Shown: one piece after another, positions 27,459 to 36,676 of the stretch | Layout of the letters: every line of letters begins with the position of its first letter | Position numbering within the stretch: position 1 is the stretch's first letter | Assembly: GCA_965238125.1 (NCBI GenBank) | Contig: OZ250179.1 | Coordinates: forward strand, 5,084,001-5,148,000 | Direction of reading: 5' to 3' | Length of the DNA stretch: 64,000 nt | Source of the DNA: UBA6623 sp965238125 | GTDB taxonomy: Bacteria; Acidobacteriota; Terriglobia; Bryobacterales; UBA6623 | The notes under the pieces: generated by a model | The model's database searches: none | What the model saw: the letters and a program-made list of their open reading frames with translations, nothing else | What the model was told of the DNA's origin: nothing | Program-made: the position numbers and the translations under genes

Positions 27459-30200
27459 CTAGGGGCTCGGCCGACGCCCCGCGCGATCGCCACGAAACGT
27501 GCTTACCCGCAAACGCTTCCCGTCGCTGGTGACCGTGATCGCGCCTTCCACATCCGTGCGCAACACAACAACGCCCCTGTCTTCCAATCTCTTGACGACG
27601 GCTTCGTGAGGGTGTCGGTAGGGGTTGCGATACCCCGCCGAGACCAATCCGAACCAAGGCCGCACACGGTCGAGAAACCGCGGGTGGGTTGACGTGCGGC
27701 TTCCGTGGTGGGCGACTTTCAACACCTGGCTCGGCCCGATGCCGCCCGCCGCGCTCTCGAGCAGAGCGCTTTCGCCTTTCTCCTCAACATCGCCGGTGAG
27801 CAAGAACCGGTGGCTCCCATACGTCGCCGCCAGCACCAGCGAGCGATCATTGCGCTTCAGATCGCCGCCGGCCCCAGACGGCCCGAGAACGTCGAACCGC
27901 ACGCCGTCCAGCACCTGTCGGTCCCCTCGACGCATCCGCACAATCGGCACGCCGTACCTTCCCGCCCGCGCTTCCATGAGGGCCCATTCCGGGCCCAAGT
28001 TGTCGTCGGCAACCCATAGTGCTCCTACTGGAAAGTTCCGAAGAATCGCCGGCAAACCTCCCACATGGTCGGCATCGAAATGGGAAATCGCAACCACATC
28101 GATTCGCTGGATCGACCGTGACCACAGATAGGGCGAGACGACCTGTTCGCCGATGTCGATACCGCGGCGTACGATTCCGCCGAAGTCCGGCATGCCGCCG
28201 GTGTCGACCAGCATGGTTTTCCCTTCGGGAAGGGCCAGCAGCAGTGCCTCGCCCTGGCCGACATCGAGCGCCGTTAGCTCGAGGCTGCCCGGCGTGTAGC
28301 GCGGCGGAAAGGGATGAAACAGCAGCACAACCAACAGCACGGCAACGAGGGCTCCGCTCGCCAGGGCCGGTTTTCGGCCTCGGGAAAACGAAGCGGCGAG
28401 CAGCAGCAACGCCGCGGCGAACAGGACAGCGAGCTCGGTCGGCGGAGAGGGTACGCGCATCTCAAGCGGGAGACGCGCCGCAAAGGTTTCTACCACCTCG
28501 GCCGTCGTCGAGGCGGCCCACAGGCCGACCGAGACCAATCCGCGCGACTCGAACAGCAATCCCAACAGCCCCGCCGGCACGGCGACGAACAACAATGGAA
28601 CCACGAATAGGTTGGCGAAGATTCCGGTCCACGAGACGCGATGGAAGTGGACCGCCAGCGGCAGCGCGAGGCCGGCCTGAATCACGAGCGAAACCAGCGC
28701 CAAGGCCGCGCACCACGTCAAAGCCCGCAACGGGCCGCAGATCATCCAAGCCAGGACGGTCTTCGGCAGACGCGTTACCTTGCGCAAAGGTTGGAGAATC
28801 ATCCGCAAGGCGACGCGCCGTTGGGCGACCGTCGGCGGCAAGTGAAGGTCCAAGTCCTCGTTCCACACGTCACCCAAGGCCCGCCGATACGGCTCGACCG
28901 TCATTTCGAGCAAAGGGATGCCGATGCCAGCGATCATGGCAACGGCGAGAAACGACATTTGAAAACCGGCCTCAAACAGCAGCTCGGGATCGACGATGAG
29001 GAAACCAAACGCCGTGCCCGCGACGACATTGAGCGCACGCCGCCGCCGATAAACCAAGGCGGCGATCATCACGGCCGCGAACATACAGCCGGCCCGCGCG
29101 ACCGGCACTTTGCTCCCCGCCAGCAGCGCGTAGAAGGTAACGGCGGAAAGCGCCAGGGCGGCTTGTACCCATCGCGGCGCGCCGAGCATTCGCAGCAGGA
29201 AGATCGCGAGCGCCGCAACAACGCCGATATGCAAACCGGAGATGACAAGCGCGTGGTAGGTGCCGGTCCGCTGGAAGCGCTCGATCGTCTCGCGGCCCAG
29301 CCCCAGCCGGTCTCCCAGCAACAGCGCGCGAAGGATCATCGGTCCGGCGTCCTCCGCGGCCCCGGGGGCGCGGGGCTGTGAAAAAATCGGGGACAGTCCA
29401 CTTCGCGCCGAGCGGGTAATTGATTGCATGGAACTTATTCGGTCGGCGCTCGGGACGTTGCTTGAGATGGGCCCCATTTTTTCCGCGTTCTCCCCAACCT
29501 CGACCAGGCGGTCAAAGCGCTTGGCCGCTCCCCGCCGCGCATTCCACAGCTGGGCTTCCCACAGCGAGCCGCCCCGCCCGGGCAAATCGAAAATCGGAGT
29601 CCCGGAACGCACATAGGCCGTTAGGTGGATACCCTGGCGCCGCAGATACCCGGCCCAGTCAAAGCTGCCCGGGTTACCGAAGTTACGGGGCGGGCGCACG
29701 GCGGCAAGAAACTCGATCCGCCGCCCGTACTCGAGATCAAGCGGCGGCTCGCCCTGGGACCGATAAACCGTCACGCGAACCGCCCCGCGAACCGGCGTGT
29801 CGCGAAAAACCGCTTCCGCCTCCAGGACGAAGCGGTCGGCGAGTCCCAGCGATTCAGGCGGACGTGCGACCCAGCCCTGTAAGCGTACGGGGTCTCGCAA
29901 CCAGTCCGCCGGCGGCCCCTTCTCGCGCTCGAGGACGGAAGTAATCAGCAGAGGATCGCTAGGTATTGCCCCAAGGGCAGCCGGGCGATCATCGGAGGGA
30001 AGCAAAGCGCCTAGAAACCCGAACCCGACCAGACAGGCGAAACGGCCTGCCCGCCCGGCGTCGAAACGCACTCCGACCCAGGCGAGCAAGCCGCAAAGAA
30101 GGCAGGAAAGCAGCGTTTCCCGAAAAGGAAAAGGGGTATAGTGCGCCGCAACGATGCCCGCCGTCAGGGCCGCGAGCGGCGCAACCAGCGGATAGCGCAT
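27459..30200 (-). CDS. comEC: ComEC/Rec2-type DNA uptake channel with an in-frame repeat insertion
   Basis: The 913 residues have an N-terminal membrane/DUF4131 region (1-235), the multi-helix Competence domain (about 285-570) and a C-terminal metallo-beta-lactamase domain (about 640-890) with S-H-F-D-A-D-H-V-G-G and a late A-H-H-G-S motif. ComEC forms the inner-membrane channel that imports single-stranded DNA during natural transformation. Residues of about 237-276 are not family-like: bases 29380-29484 are a GGGGACTGTCCC element that keeps the frame open and lies in the loop between the first domain and the channel. Function may survive because the site is a linker. Confidence 0.92.
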   Translation of the reverse strand: MRYPLVAPLAALTAGIVAAHYTPFPFRETLLSCLLCGLLAWVGVRFDAGRAGRFACLVGFGFLGALLPSDDRPAALGAIPSDPLLITSVLEREKGPPADWLRDPVRLQGWVARPPESLGLADRFVLEAEAVFRDTPVRGAVRVTVYRSQGEPPLDLEYGRRIEFLAAVRPPRNFGNPGSFDWAGYLRRQGIHLTAYVRSGTPIFDLPGRGGSLWEAQLWNARRGAAKRFDRLVEVGENAEKMGPISSNVPSADRISSMQSITRSARSGLSPIFSQPRAPGAAEDAGPMILRALLLGDRLGLGRETIERFQRTGTYHALVISGLHIGVVAALAIFLLRMLGAPRWVQAALALSAVTFYALLAGSKVPVARAGCMFAAVMIAALVYRRRRALNVVAGTAFGFLIVDPELLFEAGFQMSFLAVAMIAGIGIPLLEMTVEPYRRALGDVWNEDLDLHLPPTVAQRRVALRMILQPLRKVTRLPKTVLAWMICGPLRALTWCAALALVSLVIQAGLALPLAVHFHRVSWTGIFANLFVVPLLFVAVPAGLLGLLFESRGLVSVGLWAASTTAEVVETFAARLPLEMRVPSPPTELAVLFAAALLLLAASFSRGRKPALASGALVAVLLVVLLFHPFPPRYTPGSLELTALDVGQGEALLLALPEGKTMLVDTGGMPDFGGIVRRGIDIGEQVVSPYLWSRSIQRIDVVAISHFDADHVGGLPAILRNFPVGALWVADDNLGPEWALMEARAGRYGVPIVRMRRGDRQVLDGVRFDVLGPSGAGGDLKRNDRSLVLAATYGSHRFLLTGDVEEKGESALLESAAGGIGPSQVLKVAHHGSRTSTHPRFLDRVRPWFGLVSAGYRNPYRHPHEAVVKRLEDRGVVVLRTDVEGAITVTSDGKRLRVSTFRGDRAGRRPSP
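29380..29484. repeat. GGGGACTGTCCC inverted-repeat element, copy 3 of 3 (inside comEC)
   Basis: The left arm GAAAAAATCGGGGACAGTCC and right end GGGCCCCATTTTTTCC enclose GCGCCGAGCGGG-type inner sequence similar to the other copies. It sits in frame in comEC. Confidence 0.75.
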
Positions 30201-30640
30201 CCGAGGCTGTCGGTCCCATCATAGCGAAGCCGCCCGTCGAATTCCGTCCCCGACGAGCAAGCAGGGACCCCGGGTTCCGCTTTGCTTCCGGCTAGGCTAC
30301 TATCCATGCCCTCCGAAAGGCCGCGGATACTATTCATCCCGGCGGCAAATCTCGCGAGGGGGTTTTCGGAAAAGAGATACGGGGCTAGCCATGGCTAGCC
30401 AGGGGTTGGCTAGCCGGGGGCTAACCGTGGGTCGTTAGGCGGGTTGCGAGGGGAACCGCCCGCTTGGCGGCTGTGAAGATTGGGTAGCCGCCTTCCTGCC
30501 CGTGCACACAATTCAGAATGCGGATACGGAGATGGGATGAGAGGCTGGTCGCTTGGAGCCGGGAAGCGGTAGGCTACCGGCAGCAGCGCACTTCTCCACA
30601 AGGGAGGTGCAATGGATTTTTGAAAAGGAGGCGACCAGCC
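30201..30640. other. Region between comEC and the IS110 transposase, with candidate bridge-RNA structure
   Basis: Three GGCTAGCC palindromes lie at 30383, 30393 and 30408. Then come stem-loops GGCGGGTT/GAACCGCC (30438-30460), GGCGGCT/AGCCGCC (30466-30492, a perfect 7-bp stem) and CGGT/ACCG near 30567-30579. IS110 elements are known to encode a structured bridge RNA in a non-coding end, and this stretch is the best candidate upstream. The outer end of the element is not defined. Confidence 0.45.
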
Positions 30641-31837
30641 ATGAAGAAGAATAGCAAACAACAGACCGACAAGAACCAAACCGACAAACACCAAACCAAG
30701 AAAGCCGACAGCTCACAAGCGAAGACCCGCCAACTCACCCAGCTCGAACAACAGTTGGCGCAACAACGCATCCAGATGCAAAAAGACAACGAAATTTGCG
30801 CCGTCGCCGGCGTCGACATCGGCGACAAACGTTGCTTCGTACGGCTCACCGACCTCGCCGGCGAAAGCCTCGAGGAATGCCAAGTCCCCACCCGCCCGGA
30901 GGCCTTGGATCGCTGGTTCCGCCGTTGGCCGCGGCTGCGCATTGTGATCGAAACCGGCAGCCACAGCAACTGGATTCGCCGCCGCCTGGCCGCCCTCGCC
31001 CACGACGTGCTCGTCGCCGACGCGCGGCAATTGCGTTTAATCAGCCAATCCGACTCGAAAAACGACCGCAACGACGCCTATTGGTTGGCCGAGCTGGGAC
31101 GCACCAACCCGGCCCTGTTGAATCCCGTCGCGCCGCGCAAGCTCGAGACCGAACAACAACGCACGTTGTTGCGGGCGCGCGAGGCCGTGCTCGAGTGCCG
31201 CACGAAATTGAAAGGGAGTTTGCGCGGCATGGCGAAGTCGCACGGCATCCGCTTGGGCCGATGCGCCCAGAACCAATGGGTCGAGCGCGTCCGGGAGGCC
31301 TGCCCCGAGGTGTTGCACGCGGCGTTGTTGGGGGTGGCGACACAAATCGAAAGCCTCGGCGCGACGATCCGCGAATATGACAAACAAATCGTCGCGTTGG
31401 GCAAGCAATACGCAGCGGTCGAGCGGCTGCGAACGATCGGAGGGGTGGGGCCGCTGACGGCGTTGACGTTCGTGTTGGCGCTCGACAACGACCCGGGCCG
31501 CGTGAAGCGTTCGCGGCAGGTCGGCGCGCTGGTGGGGCTGCGTCCCAAGCAACGCCAATCGGGCGAGCGGTCACTGCGGCTGGGCGTGACGAAATCGGGA
31601 GATCCGCTGCTGCGGCGGACGTTGATTCAGTGCGCGCACTGGGTGCTGGGGCCGTTCGGGACCGACTCCACGCTCAGGCGCTGGGGTTTGGGTTTGGCGG
31701 CGCGCGGCGGAGGACATGCGAAGAAGCGGGCGGTGGTGGCGGTGGCGCGCAAGTTGGCGGTGCTGATGCATGTGTTGTGGGTGAAACAAGAAAACTACGA
31801 TCCGCTGCACGGGCTGACGGAAACGGTTTCCCCATAA
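30641..31837 (+). CDS. IS110-family transposase (DEDD recombinase)
   Basis: The 398 residues have an N-terminal DEDD RuvC-like domain, with Asp in A-G-V-D-I-G-D, Glu in V-I-E-T-G-S-H and Asp in N-D-R-N-D-A-Y. The C-terminal Transposase_20 domain has R-T-I-G-G-V-G-P-L-T-A and a nucleophile Ser probably in T-K-S-G-D-P-L-L-R-R. IS110 enzymes recombine DNA guided by a bridge RNA. The start at 30641 has AAGGAGG 9 bases upstream; an upstream ATG would add 41 residues translated from the structured leader. The frame is intact and activity is plausible. A Lys/Gln-rich head (1-40) precedes the domain. Confidence 0.93.
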   Translation: MKKNSKQQTDKNQTDKHQTKKADSSQAKTRQLTQLEQQLAQQRIQMQKDNEICAVAGVDIGDKRCFVRLTDLAGESLEECQVPTRPEALDRWFRRWPRLRIVIETGSHSNWIRRRLAALAHDVLVADARQLRLISQSDSKNDRNDAYWLAELGRTNPALLNPVAPRKLETEQQRTLLRAREAVLECRTKLKGSLRGMAKSHGIRLGRCAQNQWVERVREACPEVLHAALLGVATQIESLGATIREYDKQIVALGKQYAAVERLRTIGGVGPLTALTFVLALDNDPGRVKRSRQVGALVGLRPKQRQSGERSLRLGVTKSGDPLLRRTLIQCAHWVLGPFGTDSTLRRWGLGLAARGGGHAKKRAVVAVARKLAVLMHVLWVKQENYDPLHGLTETVSP

Positions 31838-32448
31838 GGCAGGGACGATGAGGCGCAGTCGGCGGCAACGGTTTCGGATGAAGCAACGTGATGAGGACAT
31901 CCGCGAGCCCCCTAACGGGGACTCGGCGGCAAGAAGATTCCTGTTGAAAGGAAGGGAGTAGGGGATTGGGCGGACGAAGCGAGGCCGCGGCGGAGAATCG
32001 AGATCGTGTCACGGTGACTGCGGGCTCTGGGCAGGCAGGCCGATTCTTTCGAGGATGGGTCGAAGCCGCAACAGAGAGAGCAGCGCCGAAAGACCGGACC
32101 CCAACCAGCAGAGGTCAACAACGAGACCGATAACACTGCGAATGGAAGCCCGGTCCTCAACGCGCCGCAAGGCATGAGGACCCGGGCCGGATCCGACAAA
32201 CCGACCAACGCCTCCCAACGACCGCCCTTGACAAGCGACCCACCTCTCATGGAAGCCCAGAGCGCAAGCGACGGGCCGAGGGCAGGCAACCGCCACGCGC
32301 TTTGGAACCGCGTCTCCGGGAACCGTCGCGCATTTCGATGTAGTCCTGGGCCTCCTCGAAACCTTGGGCCCTTGGCCCGTCGCTTGCGCTCTGGGCTCTG
32401 AATCTATGTCGCGAATTGTGTGTGCCGGCCAGGAGGGATCATCATCTT
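31838..32448. other. 611-bp gap downstream of the IS110 transposase
   Basis: No gene is supported. A strong inverted repeat is present at 32254-32397 and GA-rich sequence at 31838-32100. It may contain the right end of the IS110 element, but no terminal repeats or target duplication could be fixed. Confidence 0.5.
32254..32397. repeat. 30-bp inverted repeat with 84-nt spacer
   Basis: The left arm 32254-32283 begins AGCCCAGAGCGCAAGCGACG and is matched by the complement of 32368-32397 with a single mismatch. It would form a very stable hairpin or represent the ends of a small element. Confidence 0.85.
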
Positions 32449-32856
32449 CTATTTCCAACTCACGATGTCTTCGTTGGGGCCCTCCCCGCCCTCGACGCCG
32501 TCGGCGCCGAAAGAAATGACGTCGGGCTCGCGGCCGTTTTGGCCGGGAAAGCGATAGACGTAGCGATTATTCCAAGGGTCGAGCGGAATCTCTTTTTGCA
32601 GATAGGGTTGCAGAACATCGATCCCCTCTTCTTGAGTGGGGAAGCGACCGTGTTCGATGTTGTGGAGCTGCGATGCGGCCAGAAGATTATCGATCTGCGT
32701 GCCGGCGGCCGTCTTCCGCCCCTCATCGAGCGCCGGAGTCAGCCGCTGATACGCAATAGCCGAAAAAAGGGCGATGATCGTAATCACCACCAACATCTCG
32801 ATCAGCGTGATGCCGGATCGCCGTCGGCAACGCTCTTCTCGTGTTGCACTTTCCAT
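32449..32856 (-). CDS. gspG: Type II secretion major pseudopilin
   Basis: The 135 residues start with a basic leader and the prepilin site G-I-T-L-I-E-M-L-V-V-I (cleavage after Gly15, mature residue 5 Glu20). A hydrophobic helix (about 16-38) follows. The C-terminal part has P-T-Q-E-E-G-I and D-P-W-N-N-R-Y-V-Y, typical of GspG, including the calcium-binding region near the end. It polymerises into the periplasmic pseudopilus that pushes exoproteins out. GAGGAG lies 7 bases upstream of the ATG. It is downstream of gspF on the same strand. Confidence 0.95.
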   Translation of the reverse strand: MESATREERCRRRSGITLIEMLVVITIIALFSAIAYQRLTPALDEGRKTAAGTQIDNLLAASQLHNIEHGRFPTQEEGIDVLQPYLQKEIPLDPWNNRYVYRFPGQNGREPDVISFGADGVEGGEGPNEDIVSWK

Positions 32857-32941
32857 AACTCACTCCTCGATCAAAAACGCTCTTACCCGCTTCGCGACGG
32901 CTCGATTATTTCCTATCATAGCCAAACAGTGAGCCGATTCA

Positions 32942-33101
32942 CCGTGAACCGTGAGCCGTGAACCGACGTCAACGACCAACCGATATGAGGGGCGTCTCAG
33001 CCTTGGTGGTCGTCGGTGAACGGAATATCGCCGGAGCCGCGGGGACTTGGCAATTACGTGATTCGGCGTCACCTGATTCGGTTCACGGCTCACGGTTCAC
33101 G
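32942..33101. repeat. Inverted repeat CCGTGAACCGTGAGCCGTGA between gspF and gspG
   Basis: The arm at 32942-32965 is the complement of the arm at 33078-33101 over more than 20 bases. About 112 bases lie between, containing further GATTCGG-type short repeats. It occupies nearly the whole gap between the two secretion genes. Confidence 0.8.
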
Positions 33102-33107
33102 ATTCCC

Positions 33108-34316
33108 TCACAAGCCCGTCTGTTGAATGCTCGTGATGGCGAGCATAATGCTGAGGATCATCGCGCCGACCACGACGCCCATGAACAGGATCACGATCGG
33201 TTCAAATAGCGCCGTGAAGCGCTTGATGGCGTCGCGCGTATCTTTGTCGTAGATGTCGGCCATGCGCTCGAACATGCTGTCGAGGTGCCCGGTCTCTTCG
33301 CCAACCGTTAACAGATGTCCGGCGAAATCGGGGAACTTCCCGGTCTTACGAAGCGGCGCGGCGATACCTTCACCGCGCTTAACGCCTCGCGCAACGGACT
33401 CGAGCGCTCCCGCCAAAACGCGGTTCCCCAGAATACCTCGCGCTATATTGATCGACTGCACCAGCGGTACGGCGCTCTTGACCAGCGTTCCCATCGCCCG
33501 CGCGAAGCGCGCCGTGTCGGCCTTGAGCAGGGCGTCGCCCAGCAGCGGGAACTTCAACTTAAAGCCGTCGAACGCGAGGCGCCCCGCGGGGGTTTTCACA
33601 TAAAACCGCAGGCCAATGCCGGCGAAGATCAGCAATAAGATCACAATCAGGCCCCAATTCCGCACCAGTTCGCTGGCGGTCAGCAAAACCTGCATCGGCA
33701 AGGGCATTTCGATATTCGATTGCGTGAAAGCCTCGGCGAAACGAGGAATCACGAAACGCAACAGGATGAACACAGAACCCGCCCCAACGACGGCCAGCAA
33801 GGCCGGGTAAGTCAGCGACGAGACGATATAGCCGCGCAACTCGTCGCGGGAACGCTCGAACCCGGCGAGGCGGTCCATCGTCAGAGACAACGTACCGCTG
33901 ACTTCGCCGGCTCGGATCATACTCAGGTACAAGTCCGGGAAATATTCGGGCCGTGTTCCCAAGCTGTCGGCGAACGATTTGCCCGACCGCAGGGCCTTGA
34001 GAACATCCTTGACGACGGCTTGAAAACTTTCGCCTTCGGTCAGCTCGGCGGTAATCGTCAGCGCCCGGTCGAGCGGGATTCCCGCGTTCAACAGCGTCGC
34101 CATTTCGGTTGTGAAATGCAGAACGTCGCGCAAGCGACGACCGCCGAAGCTCGGCATGCGAAACGTAAATCCGGACGGCTTCGACGTTGAGATGAAGACG
34201 GGCGTCAAGCCCATCCGCTTCAACTCGCGAGCAGCCGAACGATCGTCCTCGCTCGCCAAAGTGCCTTGTTGAACTTTGCCGCCGGGGGCCAGGGCGCGGT
34301 AGTGGAAGGTGGACAT
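33108..34316 (-). CDS. gspF: Type II secretion inner-membrane platform protein
   Basis: The 402 residues show two copies of the T2SSF domain (about 68-190 and 270-393), each followed by membrane helices, with three helices in total (about 165-190, 215-235 and 370-395). The N-terminal sequence F-H-Y-R-A-L-A-P-G-G-K and A-L-R-S-G-K-S-F-A-D-S-L are typical. GspF couples the ATPase GspE to pseudopilus assembly. It lies between a four-helix-bundle gene and gspG, on the same strand as gspE. Confidence 0.95.
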   Translation of the reverse strand: MSTFHYRALAPGGKVQQGTLASEDDRSAARELKRMGLTPVFISTSKPSGFTFRMPSFGGRRLRDVLHFTTEMATLLNAGIPLDRALTITAELTEGESFQAVVKDVLKALRSGKSFADSLGTRPEYFPDLYLSMIRAGEVSGTLSLTMDRLAGFERSRDELRGYIVSSLTYPALLAVVGAGSVFILLRFVIPRFAEAFTQSNIEMPLPMQVLLTASELVRNWGLIVILLLIFAGIGLRFYVKTPAGRLAFDGFKLKFPLLGDALLKADTARFARAMGTLVKSAVPLVQSINIARGILGNRVLAGALESVARGVKRGEGIAAPLRKTGKFPDFAGHLLTVGEETGHLDSMFERMADIYDKDTRDAIKRFTALFEPIVILFMGVVVGAMILSIMLAITSIQQTGL

Positions 34317-34320
34317 GGTC

Positions 34321-34352
34321 CGTGTCGCCGAATTGCGTGTCGCCGATTTACG
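34321..34352. repeat. GTGTCGCCGAATTGCGTGTCGCC flank, left of the four-helix-bundle gene
   Basis: Two tandem GTGTCGCCGA units. A close copy lies at 34780-34806 and an inverted one at 34891-34910. Confidence 0.7.
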
Positions 34353-34373
34353 TTTTTCCGGAGCGCATTTCCG

Positions 34374-34748
34374 TTACGATTCGCTCAATCCGCGGCTTAG
34401 GTGTCTTTTCAGCCCCCCGAGCAACGCACCCACTCGGTCCGCTAGTTCACGAAGGCTAGCGTATTCGTCTCGGGCCAGGTATTCCAAGTCAAACGAAAGG
34501 CGCAGCAGATACCGTGCTTCTTCGAGTGACCCATTCGCAATTCTCAAATGCCGCCTAAAGTCTTTGGCTGAGCGTCGCCCAAACCCTTCCGCCACGTTCG
34601 CCGGGACGGAAACGGAGCTGCGACGAAGCTGCGAGCGAACTCCAAAAATCTCTTCCTTAGGAAATGTACGACCGGCTCGGTACACGGCCAGAGTAAACTC
34701 GTGAGCGATTTTCCAGGCCTCGAGTTCTTCGAGATTCCTGACGATCAT
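34374..34748 (-). CDS. Four-helix-bundle protein of the 23S-rRNA intervening-sequence (S23) type
   Basis: The 124 residues from M-I-V-R-N-L-E-E-L-E-A-W-K match the family of small four-helix bundles first found in 23S rRNA intervening sequences: L-E-A-W-K-I-A-H-E, F-P-K-E-E-I-F-G-V-R-S-Q-L-R-R-S-S-V-S-V-P-A-N-V-A-E-G-F-G-R, then E-A-R-Y-L-L. The molecular role is unknown. The family is often carried by mobile cassettes. Here it sits between gspE and gspF and is bracketed by GTGTCGCCGAAT repeats. A longer ATG at 34796 exists, but the extra 16 residues are not family-like. Confidence 0.88.
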   Translation of the reverse strand: MIVRNLEELEAWKIAHEFTLAVYRAGRTFPKEEIFGVRSQLRRSSVSVPANVAEGFGRRSAKDFRRHLRIANGSLEEARYLLRLSFDLEYLARDEYASLRELADRVGALLGGLKRHLSRGLSES

Positions 34749-34779
34749 CGATGAACTTGTGCTTTCCTCCTGTCCGTGG

Positions 34780-34910
34780 CCGTGTCGCCGAATCACGTGT
34801 CGCCAGCCGGGCTACGTCCCATTGTTTCACTCGACGGGCGAGTTGGCTTTCTTCGGCGACCGTTCGCGGAACAGCGTCACGCCCTCGGTAAACGTAATTC
34901 GGCGACACGT
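34780..34910. repeat. GTGTCGCCGAATCACGTGTCGCC repeat and inverted copy, right of the four-helix-bundle gene
   Basis: A direct copy (34780-34806) and an inverted copy (34891-34910, AACGTAATTCGGCGACACGT) end 3 bases before the gspE stop. Confidence 0.7.
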
Positions 34911-34913
34911 ACC

Positions 34914-36560
34914 TCAGAACTCTTGCGTTACCCGCATGACTTCCTCCACCGTCGTCACGCCCTTCGCAATCTTTTCCCAGCCGTCTTCCCGCAGGTTGCG
35001 CATGCCGTTCCCTCGGGCGGCGGCGGTTAGCTTGCTGGCGTCGGCATTCCGCATAATCAACTCGCGGATCTCTTCGTTGAGATCCATCATTTCGAAAATA
35101 CCCACGCGCCCCAAATAGCCCTTTCCCGCGCATTCCTCGCAACCCGCGCCGCGCCGGCTTTGAATTCTTTTTCCTTCCGGGGAAGTCACCACTTCGTCTT
35201 CGCGCGAGCAATGGCGGCAGATCATACGCACCAGCCGCTGCGCCAGTACTCCGACGACCGCGGAGGTGATTAAATAATTCTCAACGCCCATGTCGGTCAG
35301 CCGCGTAATGGCACTGGGCGCGTCGTTGGTGTGCAGCGTCGAGTAGACGACGTGTCCGGTCAGTGCGGAGCGAATGGCGATGTCGGCCGTTTCGCGATCA
35401 CGAATTTCGCCGACCATGATGACATCGGGGTCTTGTCGTACGATATGGCGCAACCCGGCGGCGAAGGTCAACCCGATCTGCGCGTTGACGTGAATCTGAT
35501 TGATCCCATCCATCTGGTATTCGACCGGGTCTTCGATGGTGATGATTTTGCGTTCGATGCCGTTGATGCGTTTGAGCGCCGAATAGAGCGTGGTCGATTT
35601 GCCGCTCCCCGTCGGTCCGGTCACGAGAAAGACGCCGTGCGGGAGCGACGTATAGAACTCCATGCGTCCCAGCATTTGGTCGTCAAACCCAAGCCGGGTC
35701 AGCTCGTAGAAATCCGTCGCGCTGCGGTCAAGCAGGCGCATGACGACGCTTTCTCCGTAAAGCGTCGGCAAAGTCGAGACGCGCAAATCGACTTCATGGC
35801 CGACCACCTTGATCTTGATGCGGCCGTCTTGCGGCAAACGGCGCTCGGCGATGTTGAGCTTGGCCATCAACTTGATGCGCGAGATGACCGCCGCGCGTAA
35901 TTCGCGGGGCGGAGACTCCAGCTCCTGCAGCACGCCGTCCACGCGAAAACGAATGCGGAATTCCTTTTCGAACGGCTCGAGGTGAATATCGCTGGCCCGC
36001 TTTTCGATCGCCGCCGAGATCATCGTATTGACGAGGCGAATCACAGGGGCCTCGCTCGCCATGTCGCGCAAGTGCTCGATCTCGGCCGACTCATCCCCGT
36101 CGACGCCGAATCCCGGCCTCTCTTGCTCGGCCTCTTCCTCGCCGTGGTGTTTGTCGATGGCGTCGAGAATTTCCTGCTCGGCCGAGAGCACCGCGGCCAC
36201 CTCAAACCCGGTGGCGTTGCGCACCGTGGCCAAGGTCTCGAAGTCAAGCGGATCGCCCATCGCCAGCGTGAGCACGTCGTTTTCAAGCGTCAGCGGGACA
36301 AAGCTGAACTGCCGCATGTAACGCGGCTTGATGCGTTCGAGGTCGGGCAAAACCGAGGGAAAATCCTGGCTGCTCACCAGAGGAATCTCAAGCTGCCGGG
36401 AAAGCGCCGTCAGAACTTCGCGAGGGGCGACGAAACCCAGGTCGACGAGAATCTTGCCCAGCTTGTCACCGCGCTCTTTTTGAATTTCGAGCGCGCGATC
36501 GAGATCGTCCTGTGCCAGAACGCCCTTCTCGATCAGCATTTCTCCAATACGCAAAGCCAT
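34914..36560 (-). CDS. gspE: Type II secretion ATPase
   Basis: The 548 residues comprise an N-terminal GspE_N/MshEN domain (about 1-150), then the hexameric ATPase core: A-S-D-I-H-L-E-P-F near 190, Walker A G-P-T-G-S-G-K-S-T near 313, the Asp box I-T-I-E-D-P-V-E-Y, Walker B-like D-P-D-V-I-M-V-G-E-I-R-D, His box S-T-L-H-T-N-D-A, and the tetracysteine zinc motif C-R-H-C ... C-E-E-C near 459-485. It powers pseudopilus extension. Gene order is E, inserted cassette, F, G, so the core type II secretion set was likely contiguous. Confidence 0.96.
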   Translation of the reverse strand: MALRIGEMLIEKGVLAQDDLDRALEIQKERGDKLGKILVDLGFVAPREVLTALSRQLEIPLVSSQDFPSVLPDLERIKPRYMRQFSFVPLTLENDVLTLAMGDPLDFETLATVRNATGFEVAAVLSAEQEILDAIDKHHGEEEAEQERPGFGVDGDESAEIEHLRDMASEAPVIRLVNTMISAAIEKRASDIHLEPFEKEFRIRFRVDGVLQELESPPRELRAAVISRIKLMAKLNIAERRLPQDGRIKIKVVGHEVDLRVSTLPTLYGESVVMRLLDRSATDFYELTRLGFDDQMLGRMEFYTSLPHGVFLVTGPTGSGKSTTLYSALKRINGIERKIITIEDPVEYQMDGINQIHVNAQIGLTFAAGLRHIVRQDPDVIMVGEIRDRETADIAIRSALTGHVVYSTLHTNDAPSAITRLTDMGVENYLITSAVVGVLAQRLVRMICRHCSREDEVVTSPEGKRIQSRRGAGCEECAGKGYLGRVGIFEMMDLNEEIRELIMRNADASKLTAAARGNGMRNLREDGWEKIAKGVTTVEEVMRVTQEF

Positions 36561-36594
36561 GACTCGATCTGATAACTACGTTGTAAGCGGAACC

Positions 36595-36656
36595 AGTAGA
36601 GACCGGCACTCGTGCCGGTCCTAGTCAACAGTAGCGACCGACACTCGTGTCGGTCC
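36595..36656. repeat. Twin-hairpin GACCGGCACTCGTGCCGGTC element, copy 2 of 3
   Basis: Stem 1 is GACCGGCACTCGTGCCGGTC; linker CCTAGTCAACAGTAG; stem 2 is GACCGACACTCGTGTCGGTC. Lies just upstream of gspE and downstream of the minus-strand gene ending at 36677. Confidence 0.88.
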
Positions 36657-36676
36657 TCCGCGCGGTCAAGGGCACT

